Assembly (NCBI GenBank): GCA_035555795.1
Contig: DATMGE010000047.1
Coordinates: forward strand, 1-59,510
Reading direction: 5' to 3'
DNA: 59,510 nt
Origin: RCIO01 sp035555795
Lineage (GTDB): Bacteria > Pseudomonadota > Alphaproteobacteria > Rhizobiales > Rhizobiaceae
In this document: positions 25,734 to 34,703 of the stretch, in pieces
Layout of the letters: each line of letters begins with the position of its first letter
How positions within the stretch are numbered: the stretch's first letter is position 1
Notes under the pieces: generated by a model
The model's input: the letters and a program-made list of their open reading frames with translations, nothing else
Databases searched by the model: none
Told to the model about the DNA's origin: nothing
Translations under genes and position numbers: made by a program

Positions 25734-26156
25734 ATGAGAACCGTCACAATCGCCGCCTTGCTGACCGTGATCGCGCTGCCGGCAGCCGCCCAACCCGCCG
25801 ATCGCTACCAGATGGAGCGCTCCGGCGAGGGTTTCGTCCGGCTCGATACGCAGACCGGCGAGATGGCATTCTGCGATGAGGTTTCCGGCCGCATCACCTG
25901 CCGGGCGACCCAGGAAGGCTCCGAAAGCGCAATGGCGGCGCCCGCCCTGGAGGCGCGCATCGCGGAACTGGAAAAGCGTATCGCAGCACTCGAAGCGCGC
26001 CCCGGCACCGTGCAGAACGTGCCGACCGAGCAGGAATTCGAGCAGACGCTGACCTTCATGGAGCGGTTCTTCCGCCGCTTCATCGGCATCGTGAAGGAAT
26101 TCGAGGACGAGAAACCGGCCACTCCGCCGCCCGCCACCGCGCCGGACCGGACCTGA
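25734..26156 (+). CDS. Hypothetical secreted coiled-coil protein
   Basis: 140 residues. A signal peptide (MRTVTIAALLTVIALPAAAQ) is followed by a short domain with two cysteines (FCDEVSGRITC, probably a disulfide), a heptad coiled coil (ARIAELEKRIAALEAR, about residues 78-95) and a Pro-rich tail. GGAGA lies seven nt before the ATG. I do not recognise a functional family; related small periplasmic proteins occur in rhizobia. It precedes the two-component genes by about 150 nt but shows no link to them. Confidence 0.7.
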   Translation: MRTVTIAALLTVIALPAAAQPADRYQMERSGEGFVRLDTQTGEMAFCDEVSGRITCRATQEGSESAMAAPALEARIAELEKRIAALEARPGTVQNVPTEQEFEQTLTFMERFFRRFIGIVKEFEDEKPATPPPATAPDRT

Positions 26157-26303
26157 CGCTGCGTCGGTGCGCGAATACGGATTTGCCGCTCCCATTTCTC
26201 GGTCTGCGGCCTTGAAATGAGCCCGTTCTTGCCCGCATAATCCGGTGCGCGTCACATCCTGGGGGAGGATGCCGCGCCAGCCGCGGCTGCAAGGAGGGGG
26301 TAT

Positions 26304-26960
26304 TTGCCGAGCCATAAATTCGTGATCGCCGACGACCACCCGCTTTTCCGGGGCGCCCTGCGGCAGGCATTGGGCGGAATGGGCGAAGCCTGCGAAATCA
26401 TCGAGGCCGGGGACTTCGACAGCGCCAAGGCCCTGATCCTCGAAAACGACGATGCAGACCTCGTCCTGCTCGACCTGACCATGCCCGGCGCCAGCGGCCT
26501 TTCCGGCGTCGTCACGCTCAAGGGCCTGCACACCTCGCTGCCGATCATCGTCGTGTCTGCGCATGACGACACGGCCACGATCCGCCGGGCGCTGGAGCTC
26601 GGCGCGGCGGGCTTCATCTCCAAATCGGCCAGCATGGAGGAAATCCGCGCCGCCGTGCGCACCGTTCTGGATGGCGGCATCCATGCACCCCCGGACATCG
26701 AGCTGGGCGTCGAGGGCGATGCCGAGGTGCAGGATCTCATCCAGCGGCTCCAGACCCTCACCCCCCAGCAGACGCGCGTGCTGACCATGCTGGCGGAAGG
26801 CCTGCTCAACAAGCAGATCGCCTATGAACTCGGCGTCTCGGAAGCCACCATCAAGGCGCATGTCTCGGCTGTGCTGCAGAAGCTCGGCGTCGACAGCCGC
26901 ACGCAGGCGGTGATCCGCCTGTCCCGCATCGGTTCCGACCCGGCGCAGATCGGCGGATAA
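26304..26960 (+). CDS. LuxR/NarL-family response regulator
   Basis: 218 residues: receiver domain (about 1-120) with acidic pair ADD near residues 9-11, phospho-acceptor Asp57 (LVLLDLTMPG), Thr/Ser and Lys of the switch (VSAHDD, ISKSAS), then a LuxR-type helix-turn-helix (about 150-215: LTPQQTRVLTMLAEG, NKQIAYELGVSEATIKAHVSAVLQKLGV). The TTG at 26304 has AAGGAGG six nt upstream. It ends 2 nt from the end of the convergent hybrid histidine kinase, a frequent pair; the kinase is its probable phosphodonor. Confidence 0.9.
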   Translation: MPSHKFVIADDHPLFRGALRQALGGMGEACEIIEAGDFDSAKALILENDDADLVLLDLTMPGASGLSGVVTLKGLHTSLPIIVVSAHDDTATIRRALELGAAGFISKSASMEEIRAAVRTVLDGGIHAPPDIELGVEGDAEVQDLIQRLQTLTPQQTRVLTMLAEGLLNKQIAYELGVSEATIKAHVSAVLQKLGVDSRTQAVIRLSRIGSDPAQIGG

Positions 26961-26962
26961 TC

Positions 26963-29900
26963 CTATTCGGCGGCGACGCGCTGGAACCGCGTCAGCGCGG
27001 CGCGTAATTGCGCCGGTTTCACCGGCTTGCCAAGCACCGCCACCTCCATCCTCTCGGCCGCCCCACGCACCTCCGACGACCGGTCGGCGGTGACGAGCAA
27101 AGCGGGGATCTCTTCCCCGAAGCGCTGGCGCAGCCATGCGATGACGTCGAGGCCGTTCTCGCCATCAAGGTGATAGTCGGCGAGGATGAGGTCCGGTGGC
27201 GGCATTCCGGCGGCGCGCTGCGCCACGCCCTGCGAGCCAGTATGCGCCTCGACCACGCAGCCCCACCCTTCCAACAGCAGGCGCATGCCGTCAAGGATGC
27301 GCGCATCATTGTCCACGCACAGCACGCGCATGCCGGCGAGCCTCACCTGCCGCTGCATTTCCGGCGGCGCAGCCGCGTCGGGCGCGGCCGCCGGCGCTTC
27401 CGCACGCGGCAAGATGACGGAGAAACGCGTGCCGACGCCCTGATGCGATTCGATCTGGATCTCGAACCGCAGCACGCGCGCGATACGGTCGACGATCGAC
27501 AGGCCGAGCCCCAGCCCCTGCGCCTCCCGCACCCCCTCCTCCAGTCGCAGGAATTCGCGGAAGACCGTGTTGAGCTTGCTTTTGGCAATGCCGATGCCGG
27601 TATCGAATACCTGGATCTCGACCAGGTCGCCGCGATTGCGCACGCCGACCAGCACCTTCCCCTTGCGGGTATATTTGATCGCATTGGAGACAAGGTTCTG
27701 TACCAGCCTGCGCAGCAGGTTGCGGTCGGTCATTACCGCCAACGACGAGGCGACGATGGTCAGCTCCAGATTCTTCTCCTGCGCCATGGGCTGGAAGTCG
27801 GTGCCGATCTGGCGCAGCAGATCGTCCAGCTTGAAGCACGTCTCCGAGGGCTTGAGCGCGCCGGTATCGAGCCGCGAAATGTCGAGCACGGCGCCCAGTA
27901 TGGCTTCGACGGAATCGAGCGCGGACTCGATATTGCCAAGACCGTCGCGCAGCCTTCCGGGCTCGGCCGTCTCCATGAAGGACGAGCAATAGAGCCGCGC
28001 CGCATTGAGCGGCTGGAGGATGTCGTGGCCGGCGGCGGCAAGGAAGCGCGTCTTGCCGAGATTGGCTTCCTCCGCCAGCATCTGCGCCTGCGCCAGTTCC
28101 TCGTTCACCCGCACGAGCTCCACGGTGCGATTCGCGACGCGCTGCTCCAGCGTCTCGTGCGAGCGCTTCAGCGCCAGGTCGGCGGCGACGCGCTGGGTGA
28201 TGTCGGTATAGGTCGCCACGATGCCGCCATCGGGCATCGGATTGGACCGCGCCTCGATGATGCGGCCCGAGGAGAGGAGTTCGATCTGCCAGGGCTTGCC
28301 CAGTTCGGCCAGCCTGTCGAGGGCGACGTCCTCCACCGCCGGCAGCAGATCGCCGCGCGCGGCGAGATGGCGGAAGATGGCGGTGACAGAAACGCCCACC
28401 TGCCCCATCTCGTCGGGCAGGTCGAACAAGGTGCGGTACTGCCTGTTCCAGCAGATCAGCCGCAGGTCCTTGTCGAAGACGGTGATGCCCTGCTCCATCT
28501 GGTCGAGCGCCGTCTGGAGCAGGTCGCGATTGTGCTGGAGCGCTTCCGAAGCATCGTCGAGCAGGCGCAGCGTGTCGCGCGAGGAACTGTCATTGCGCTG
28601 GAACAGCAGCGACAGGATGAGCCGCGACGAGGACGAGCCGACGGCGCTGGCCAGCAATTGCTCGGAAAAGCGGATTACCGCCATATTGGCCGGCTCATGG
28701 CCCTTCAGCACCACCGCTTCCCGCTCGGCGAAGGACTGGAACGATCGTTCCGTGCGCTCGACCCCCAGATAGCGCGCGATCGTGTCCTTCAGGTCGTCCA
28801 CGGTCACCGCGGTGCGGAAGCGCTTCAGCACCGGCATGGGGCTCGTCTCGCGCGGCACGAAGATCGCCGCCTGGATGCGTTCCAGCGGCACGGCGGGACG
28901 CGACAGCGAACCGAGAATGAAGAACAGCCCGTTGACGGCGAGGCTCCACAGCACGCCATGGTTCAGCGGTTCGGCCACCGTGCCGAAGAGCCCTTGCGGC
29001 CGCAGGCTGGCGATGCCGAAGGGGCCGGTGACGAGAAATTCCGTCCCGACCGGCAGGATGGACGGCAGCAGCAGCGTATAGAACCAGACCAGCGCGCCGG
29101 CGCACATGCCGAGCGCCGCACCTCGTGCATTGGCCCGGCGCCAGATCAGGCCGCCGAGCAGCGCCGGGGCGAATTGCGCGATGGCGGCGAAGGAGATGAG
29201 GCCGATGGCCGCCAGCCGCGTATTGTGGGTCGTCTCGCGATAGTAGAGGAAGGCGGCAAAGATCAGGATGAAGATGGCCGCGCGGCGCACATTGAGGATC
29301 AGCCGCGTCAGGTCTTCCTTCTCGCGTACGTCCGGGCGCAGGAAGCGGCGCAGGAAGAGCGGGATGACCAGATCGTTGGTGATCATGATCGCCATCGCCA
29401 CGCTTTCCACGATCACCATGGCGGTCGCGGCGGAGAGGCCGCCGATGAAGGCGAAGAGCGCCAGCGCGTCATAGCCCTGCAGCAGCGGCAGCGACAGGAC
29501 GTAGAGATCGGCGCTCGTCTGCCCGCCCACCAGCGCCAGGCCCACATAGGCGATCGGCACCACGAAGAGATTGATCGCGACGAGATAGGTCGGGAAGAGC
29601 CAGCTTGCCTTGCGCAATTCGCTTTCGTCGCGGCTTTCCACGACTGTCACATAGAACTGCCGCGGCAGCATCAGTATCGCTAGGCCCGAAAGCGTCGTCA
29701 TCACGATCCAGCTGCCCAGCGAGGTGCGGTAGCCCATGGACGCGGCCACATCCGCGCTCTGCGTAACCCGCGCCATCAGCTCCGCCGGGCTGCCGAACAT
29801 GACGAAGACGACGGTGAGGCCCACGGCGAGGAAGGCGGCGAGCTTGACGATGGACTCCACCGCCACCGCCAGCACGAGCCCGTCCTGATGTTCGGTCGCG

Positions 29901-30451
29901 TCGGCATGGCGCGTGCCGAACAGGACCGCGAAGAGCGCCAGCAGCACCGCCACCATGAAGGAAATGTCGCCGAGGAAGAAATCGAAGCTGGCGGCCGAGC
30001 CATTATAGTGCCCGACCATCAGCTGCATGGAATCGGAGATCGCCTTGAGCTGGAGGGCGATATAGGGGACCGCCCCCAGCGTGGCGATGACCGCCGCGAT
30101 GGCCGCCACGGCGAAGCTCTTGCCGTAGCGGGCGGCGATGAAGTCGGCGATGGAGGTGATCTTCTCCGACTTGGCGAGGCGGATGATGCGCCCGATCAGC
30201 GGGAAGCCGAACAGGAAGACCAGGATCGGGCCGATATAGATCGCCAGGAATTCCCAGTTCCGCTCCGAAGCGAGGCCGACGGAGCCGAAGAAGGTCCATG
30301 AGGTGCAGTAGATGGCGAGACTGAGCGGGTAGATATAGGGCCGCGGACGGCGCGGATCGATGCGCGCGGCGCGGCGGTCGCCGATGCTCGCGATCGCGAA
30401 CAGCAGCGAGACATAGGCGACCGCCAGAACGACGATGACCCAACCCTGCAC
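26963..30451 (-). CDS. SSS-domain hybrid sensor histidine kinase/response regulator
   Basis: A 1162-residue membrane kinase. Residues about 1-490 are a sodium/solute symporter (SSS, SLC5) domain with around 13 helices (YCTSWTFFGSVG, IYIGPILVFL). Then come a PAS domain (about 645-760, with FDKDLRLICWNRQY), a linking coiled coil, HisKA with phospho-acceptor His809 (AAAGHDILQPLNAARLY), HATPase (NAIKYTRKG, DTGIGI, GLGLGLSIV) and a C-terminal receiver with Asp1092 (LILADYHLD). The layout is that of the CbrA/NahK/ErcS'-type kinases that may sense or carry a solute. GTG start with AGGGAGG upstream. Convergent with the LuxR-type regulator. Confidence 0.92.
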   Translation of the reverse strand: MQGWVIVVLAVAYVSLLFAIASIGDRRAARIDPRRPRPYIYPLSLAIYCTSWTFFGSVGLASERNWEFLAIYIGPILVFLFGFPLIGRIIRLAKSEKITSIADFIAARYGKSFAVAAIAAVIATLGAVPYIALQLKAISDSMQLMVGHYNGSAASFDFFLGDISFMVAVLLALFAVLFGTRHADATEHQDGLVLAVAVESIVKLAAFLAVGLTVVFVMFGSPAELMARVTQSADVAASMGYRTSLGSWIVMTTLSGLAILMLPRQFYVTVVESRDESELRKASWLFPTYLVAINLFVVPIAYVGLALVGGQTSADLYVLSLPLLQGYDALALFAFIGGLSAATAMVIVESVAMAIMITNDLVIPLFLRRFLRPDVREKEDLTRLILNVRRAAIFILIFAAFLYYRETTHNTRLAAIGLISFAAIAQFAPALLGGLIWRRANARGAALGMCAGALVWFYTLLLPSILPVGTEFLVTGPFGIASLRPQGLFGTVAEPLNHGVLWSLAVNGLFFILGSLSRPAVPLERIQAAIFVPRETSPMPVLKRFRTAVTVDDLKDTIARYLGVERTERSFQSFAEREAVVLKGHEPANMAVIRFSEQLLASAVGSSSSRLILSLLFQRNDSSSRDTLRLLDDASEALQHNRDLLQTALDQMEQGITVFDKDLRLICWNRQYRTLFDLPDEMGQVGVSVTAIFRHLAARGDLLPAVEDVALDRLAELGKPWQIELLSSGRIIEARSNPMPDGGIVATYTDITQRVAADLALKRSHETLEQRVANRTVELVRVNEELAQAQMLAEEANLGKTRFLAAAGHDILQPLNAARLYCSSFMETAEPGRLRDGLGNIESALDSVEAILGAVLDISRLDTGALKPSETCFKLDDLLRQIGTDFQPMAQEKNLELTIVASSLAVMTDRNLLRRLVQNLVSNAIKYTRKGKVLVGVRNRGDLVEIQVFDTGIGIAKSKLNTVFREFLRLEEGVREAQGLGLGLSIVDRIARVLRFEIQIESHQGVGTRFSVILPRAEAPAAAPDAAAPPEMQRQVRLAGMRVLCVDNDARILDGMRLLLEGWGCVVEAHTGSQGVAQRAAGMPPPDLILADYHLDGENGLDVIAWLRQRFGEEIPALLVTADRSSEVRGAAERMEVAVLGKPVKPAQLRAALTRFQRVAAE

Positions 30452-30550
30452 GAGCGTCCTCCCTTACCCGGCTCACGCGATGCAATCACAGGTTGGCGGG
30501 CGCTGTCCATCGCACAATCATCCGACCTTGGGCGAAAACGAACGCCCCGA

Positions 30551-30573
30551 GCGGAAACCGATTTCCACTTTCG
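30551..30573. repeat. Dispersed repeat core, second copy
   Basis: On the minus strand CGAAAGTGGAAATCGGTTTCCGC, a diverged copy of the GAAAGTGGGAACCGGTTTC core, in the divergent region between the kinase and mscL. Confidence 0.6.
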
Positions 30574-30665
30574 TGGGGCTGCTCTGGCGTCAGACCGTGC
30601 TTTTGCTATTCTGCGCCGGCGCGGCGAGGGACAATCAGCGCTGACGCTCTTGACAGGAGGGACCA

Positions 30666-31088
30666 TTGATCAAGGAATTTCAGGAATTTATCGCCAAAGG
30701 GAATGTGATGGACCTGGCGGTCGGCGTGATCATCGGCGGCGCATTCGGCCTGATCGTGAACTCGCTGGTCAATGACATCATCATGCCGATCGTCGGCGCG
30801 ATCTTCGGCGGCTTCGACTTTTCGAACTATTTCCTGCCGCTGTCGTCGAACGTTACGGCCACTTCACTGGATGCCGCGCGCGAGCAGGGTGCGGTGTTCG
30901 CCTATGGCAACTTCCTCACCGTGGTCATCAACTTCCTGATCCTGGCCTGGATCATTTTCCTGATGGTCAAAGCGGTGAACAATATGCGGCGCCGGCTGGA
31001 GCGCGAACAAGCTCCGGCCGCAGAAGCGCCTCCCCCGGCGGACGTGGCGCTCCTCACCGAGATCCGCGACCTGCTGGCCAGGAAGTAA
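30666..31088 (+). CDS. mscL: Large-conductance mechanosensitive channel MscL
   Basis: 140 residues with the MscL signature FIAKGNVMDLAVGVIIGGAFGLIVNSLVNDIIMPIVG (first transmembrane helix and its start), a periplasmic loop, a second helix (TVVINFLILAWIIFLMVKAVN) and a C-terminal helical bundle. It opens on high membrane tension and releases solutes during osmotic downshift. TTG start with AGGAGG seven nt before. Ends at a strong hairpin. Divergent from the kinase. Confidence 0.95.
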   Translation: MIKEFQEFIAKGNVMDLAVGVIIGGAFGLIVNSLVNDIIMPIVGAIFGGFDFSNYFLPLSSNVTATSLDAAREQGAVFAYGNFLTVVINFLILAWIIFLMVKAVNNMRRRLEREQAPAAEAPPPADVALLTEIRDLLARK

Positions 31089-31095
31089 CGGCATC

Positions 31096-31125
31096 CGGGC
31101 GGGGCATCGCGCGATGTCCCGCCCG
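31096..31125. terminator. Bidirectional terminator between mscL and GST gene
   Basis: CGGGCGGGGCATCGC followed at once by GCGATGTCCCGCCCG, a 15-bp stem with a single G-T mismatch, eight bases after mscL. It lies between two converging genes. No T-run on either side. Confidence 0.65.
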
Positions 31126-31138
31126 TCCTCTCCCGCGT

Positions 31139-31843
31139 CTATTCGCGCGGGGGAATGTTCAGCCCGCGCTGGCTGGCCGGGCGCGCCACGCAGCGCTCTA
31201 GCCAGGCATTGACGTTGCGCAGGCCGTCGAGGCCGGTGATGTCGCCTGCCTCATAGGTCACGCGGATGGTGCGGACCCATGGGAAGATCGCGATGTCGGC
31301 GATCGTATATTCGTCGCCCATCATCCATTCACGCCCTTCCAGCCGCTGCTCCAGCACGCCCAGCAGACGCTTCGTCTCATTGCTGTAGCGCTCCAGCGGC
31401 CGCTTGTCCTCGATCGCCTTGCCGGCGAATTTGTGGAAGAAGCCGAGCTGGCCGAACATCGGCCCGATACCCGCCATCTGGAAGAACACCCATTGCAGCG
31501 TCTCGTAGCGCCGCGCGGGATCGGTCGGCAGCAGCTTGCCGGTCTTTTCGGCCAGATAGGTCAGGATCGCGCCGGACTCGAAAAGCGCCAGCGGCTTTCC
31601 GCCCGGCCCGTTCGGGTCGATGATGGCGGGGATCTTGCCGTTGGGGTTGAGCGCGAGGAATTCCGGCGTCCAGGTTTCGTCCTTGCCGATGGCGACCAGA
31701 TGCGCCTCGTAGGGCAGCCCAACCTCCTCAAGGGCGATCGAGACCTTCACCCCGTTTGGCGTGGGGAAGGAGTAGAGCTGGAGCCGCGTCGGATCGGCCG
31801 CAGGCCAGCGTTTCGAAATCGGATGGTCGGCAATCGTGGTCAT
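31139..31843 (-). CDS. Glutathione S-transferase, Nu-class (YghU/Ure2-like)
   Basis: 234 residues. The N-terminal SFPTPNGVKVSIALEE is the TPNGxKV motif of Nu-class GSTs, whose Thr/Asn bind glutathione or glutathione disulfide; ALNPNGKIPAIID and LFESGAILTYLAE follow. The C-terminal helical domain has MGDEYTIADIAIFPWVR. Nu-class members reduce disulfides or organic peroxides rather than conjugate. It is expressed alone, next to a dispersed repeat. Confidence 0.88.
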   Translation of the reverse strand: MTTIADHPISKRWPAADPTRLQLYSFPTPNGVKVSIALEEVGLPYEAHLVAIGKDETWTPEFLALNPNGKIPAIIDPNGPGGKPLALFESGAILTYLAEKTGKLLPTDPARRYETLQWVFFQMAGIGPMFGQLGFFHKFAGKAIEDKRPLERYSNETKRLLGVLEQRLEGREWMMGDEYTIADIAIFPWVRTIRVTYEAGDITGLDGLRNVNAWLERCVARPASQRGLNIPPRE

Positions 31844-31900
31844 GGAAATCCCTTCGTCGGACGGGCGCAGACGGCGCTCCAGCCCTTCTACCGCATCTCT

Positions 31901-31925
31901 CGTGAAAAGTGGGAGCCGGTTTCGA
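31901..31925. repeat. Dispersed repeat core, third copy
   Basis: CGTGAAAAGTGGGAGCCGGTTTCG, between the GST gene start and the hypothetical secreted protein end. Same core as at 25580-25600 and 30551-30573. Confidence 0.65.
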
Positions 31926-31941
31926 AGCGAGCGCCGCCGCT

Positions 31942-32433
31942 TCAGTCGGGCTTCTTGCCCGCGGCGAAAATGGTCACGTCGTCGCCCTGAAATTCCACCG
32001 CCACCACGTCGCGCAGCAGCACCGCGCGCGAATTGACCGCGTGGTAGAGTATGGCGCTGCCCTCGATCGATTGCCGCAGCTCGTTGACCGCATCGGCCTT
32101 CTCATCGAGCTTGGCGTCGACCGCCGATTCGCCCGCCGCGAGATCCGGCATGAAGACGATCTCGACATTCTCGACCCGATAGCGCTTGCGTACCTCGACG
32201 GCATTCTCGTGACTGCGCTCGATGGCCGCGACCAGACGCGCCTCTTCCTCCGAAGCCTGCTTTTCCCCGGTTGCAACCTCGGAGCCCACGATGGTCTCGA
32301 TCGCACCTTCCGCATCCAGCCCCTGGGCGTTCAGCGGTATTGTCGGCGCGACCGCCAGCAGGGCGGCAAAGGCCAAGGCATGCAAGCGCCAGTTGCCCAT
32401 CCCGCACAGAGCTCTTTCTTCGGCTGCAATCAT
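31942..32433 (-). CDS. Hypothetical secreted protein
   Basis: 163 residues from the ATG at 32433 (AGGAG nine nt upstream), with a hydrophobic segment (about 18-32) that reads as a signal peptide ending near LNAQG. The mature part is acidic and helical, with a possible small domain ending VVAVEFQGDDVTIFAAGKKPD. I do not recognise a family. A start at 32400 would give a more standard signal peptide but lacks a ribosome site. Confidence 0.6.
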   Translation of the reverse strand: MIAAEERALCGMGNWRLHALAFAALLAVAPTIPLNAQGLDAEGAIETIVGSEVATGEKQASEEEARLVAAIERSHENAVEVRKRYRVENVEIVFMPDLAAGESAVDAKLDEKADAVNELRQSIEGSAILYHAVNSRAVLLRDVVAVEFQGDDVTIFAAGKKPD

Positions 32434-32640
32434 GTTTTCCTGCTCCTCTTTCTTGCCGACTTTCATGCCCAGAAACCTATGGCATTTCAATGGCATGAGC
32501 TATGCACGCGCATTGCCGCGTGGCAGGCCATCATAGGGTAATGCGGCACCGGGGGGCGCGGTTCCACGTCCATATGTCCCATTCACCCGCTTTCCCGCGA
32601 CAGGATTGCCGACCGGCCACCGAAAAGGCATATAGGCGGC

Positions 32641-32943
32641 ATGATCGTCGTTGTCGCACGTCTCGTCATCAAGCCCGGCACCGCTCCGCTGCTGCTCGAA
32701 GCGGCACGCCGCTGCGTCGCCGAGACCCGCAATGAACCCGGTTGCCTCTCCTACGATCTCTTTGCCAGCGTGACGGATCCCGACAATCTGACCTTCGTCG
32801 AGCGCTGGGAAGACCGGGAAGCACTGTCTGCCCATGCGCGCTCGCAACATGTCGCGGAATGGCGCGCGGCAGGCGCGGATTACATCATCGAGCGGCAGAT
32901 CGACATCGTTCATCCCAGCGCGATCGAATCGCATACGGTTTGA
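32641..32943 (+). CDS. Antibiotic biosynthesis monooxygenase (ABM) domain protein
   Basis: 100 residues of the dimeric alpha-beta barrel ABM family: MIVVVARLVIKPG, ETRNEPGCLSYDLF, TFVERWEDREAL, and a terminal IIERQIDIVHP. Relatives include YgiN-like quinol monooxygenases and proteins of unknown role. No cofactor motif is expected. It is divergent from the hypothetical secreted protein and converges with the DinB gene. Confidence 0.82.
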   Translation: MIVVVARLVIKPGTAPLLLEAARRCVAETRNEPGCLSYDLFASVTDPDNLTFVERWEDREALSAHARSQHVAEWRAAGADYIIERQIDIVHPSAIESHTV

Positions 32944-32959
32944 ACGGCCCCGCCTGCGC

Positions 32960-33496
32960 TCACGCGCCTTCTGACGTGAAGTCGAACGAAAATGGCGCGC
33001 GGCTCATCACCCATATGCTGGTGTCGCTCGTATCCTCGCCATAGGAGGTGAGCACGGCGTGGATCTGCCCGCGATGGTGCACCTGATGGGTGAACATATG
33101 TGCGACCAGGACCGCATAGGGCGTCACGAACTGCTCGGGCCGGCCGCGAAACCAGTAGCAGTCGGAATCAAGGAATTCCTGCGTCACGCCTTCCGCCCAT
33201 GCGGCGATGCGGTCGTTCGTCTCCGTGCGCGCGGCGACGAAGGCGTCGAAATCGTGGAAATATTTGTCGCTGTCGTCGCGGATGCCGGGCGGCAGGGGCG
33301 AACCGGTCAGCCGGTTCAGCCACACATGATCCACCCAGAGAATGTGGTTGAAGGTGCCGTGCAGCGATTTCCAGAACACGCCGCGATCGGCACGTCGCTG
33401 CGCGTCGGTCAGCCGCTGCGCGGCGGCGATGAAACGGCGGTCCATCTCGGCATTGTAGCCGGCCATGTAGCGCGCATAGGTCGGGTGGATCATCAT
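32960..33496 (-). CDS. DinB family protein (putative metal-dependent enzyme)
   Basis: 178 residues forming the four-helix DinB bundle. Metal ligands are readable as His51 (TFNHIL), His137 and His141 (HQVHHRGQ). YfiT/DinB-like proteins include thiol transferases using bacillithiol or mycothiol and others of unknown role; no substrate can be given. Two adjacent ATGs (33496, 33493) are possible starts and no strong ribosome site is seen. Confidence 0.85.
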   Translation of the reverse strand: MMIHPTYARYMAGYNAEMDRRFIAAAQRLTDAQRRADRGVFWKSLHGTFNHILWVDHVWLNRLTGSPLPPGIRDDSDKYFHDFDAFVAARTETNDRIAAWAEGVTQEFLDSDCYWFRGRPEQFVTPYAVLVAHMFTHQVHHRGQIHAVLTSYGEDTSDTSIWVMSRAPFSFDFTSEGA

Positions 33497-33599
33497 GGCG
33501 GCGCGGGTTCCCTATATCAATGACGGGAGACGCGGCCATGCATCATGCCGGGCCACCGGCCCGGCACCTCGCATATCCGTTCGTTCCCTGAAATCCAGA

Positions 33600-34703
33600 C
33601 TATGGCAGGCGATAGAGCGCCTTCGCATTGCCGCTCAGGATCGCCACCTTTTCCTCGTGCTTGAGCGGCACCTTGAAGGCATATTCCGGATGGTCGAAAT
33701 CCCAGTGCGGATAGTCGGTCGAGAACATCAGGTGATCCGACCCCATCCATTCGAGGAGGTCGTACATGTCGCGATTGTTCTCGGGCTCCTCGATGGGCTG
33801 CGTGGTGATCCACACATTCTGGCGCACATAGTCGGACGGCCGCTGTTTCACATGCGGCACTTCCTCGCGCATGCGCTCCCATTCGCGGTCCATGCGCCAC
33901 ATCAGCGCCGGCAGCCAGCCGAAGCCGCCCTCGACCAGCACATATTTGAAGTTCGGGAAGCGCTCGAACACGCCCTCGAAGATCATGCTGGCAAGGTTGG
34001 TCTGCATCGAGTTCGAGAAGGCGACATGCTCCTCGATATAGAAGGACGTCCAGCCGGCCGCCGTATTGGAACGGCTGCCATAGGCGGCCGAGTGGCTGGC
34101 GAGCGGCAGGTTGTAATGCGCCGCCGCCTCATAGAGCGGCCAGTAGCGCTTGCGGCCGGCGGGCTCCAACGCGCGCGGCGGAATGGCGATCTGCACGAAG
34201 CGCTTGTCCTTGACGCGCTCCTCGATCTCCCTGATCGCGGCGGCCGTATCTTCCTGCGTGACGGAAATGCCGCCGAGCAGGCGCTTGTCATTGTCCATCC
34301 ACTTGTCGATCTGCCAGTCGTTCAGCGCGGTGCAGAGTGCTGCGCCCAGATCCTGGTTGAAGGTCGACGCGCCGGGGCCGAGCGCCTGCAGCAGGCCGTA
34401 TTCGATGTTCAGCGGATCGAGAAGCTGTTCCTGCATGAAGGCAAGGTCCGAGGCCGGCGGACCGCCATTCGGCGGCCAGGCGTCGCGCCGCATGCCGGCG
34501 CCCGGCGTGATGCGCGGATAGGGCATGCCGCCCAGGAACGGATTGGCCACGCGGATGGCGAAGTCGCGCGCATGGTCGCGCCAGCGCGCCGGCATGAACT
34601 TCACCAACTCGTCGCGCGTCGACATGGCCGGGTGGATATCGCAATCCACGACCGGGATCTTGGTCGCCGCGGTCTGGTCGATTTTCGTGTCGATCTGGTT
34701 CAT
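33600..34703 (-). CDS. Amidohydrolase-2 family protein (DxHP subtype), second of tandem pair
   Basis: 367 residues with an amidohydrolase-2 fold. Instead of HxH the N-terminal metal motif is DCDIHPAM; later features are LASHSAAYG, YVLVEGGFGWLP and MFSTDYPHWDFD. Enzymes of this family hydrolyse or decarboxylate carboxylic and phenolic acids. Overlaps the upstream paralogue by four bases (ATGA), so they are coupled and may form a hetero-oligomer or act in sequence. Substrate unknown; the setting within a carboxylate catabolic island supports degradation. Confidence 0.82.
   Translation of the reverse strand: MNQIDTKIDQTAATKIPVVDCDIHPAMSTRDELVKFMPARWRDHARDFAIRVANPFLGGMPYPRITPGAGMRRDAWPPNGGPPASDLAFMQEQLLDPLNIEYGLLQALGPGASTFNQDLGAALCTALNDWQIDKWMDNDKRLLGGISVTQEDTAAAIREIEERVKDKRFVQIAIPPRALEPAGRKRYWPLYEAAAHYNLPLASHSAAYGSRSNTAAGWTSFYIEEHVAFSNSMQTNLASMIFEGVFERFPNFKYVLVEGGFGWLPALMWRMDREWERMREEVPHVKQRPSDYVRQNVWITTQPIEEPENNRDMYDLLEWMGSDHLMFSTDYPHWDFDHPEYAFKVPLKHEEKVAILSGNAKALYRLP

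Noticed and set aside
25557..27137. N-terminal extension of the DUF952 frame
   Set aside because: It covers the response regulator gene, a hypothetical secreted protein and a palindromic repeat on the other strand; only the last 115 residues match the family.
27008..29683. Long plus-strand ORF of 891 residues opposite the histidine kinase
   Set aside because: It lies wholly antisense to the kinase, has the Arg/His/Gln-rich composition of GC-driven shadow frames and no recognisable motif.
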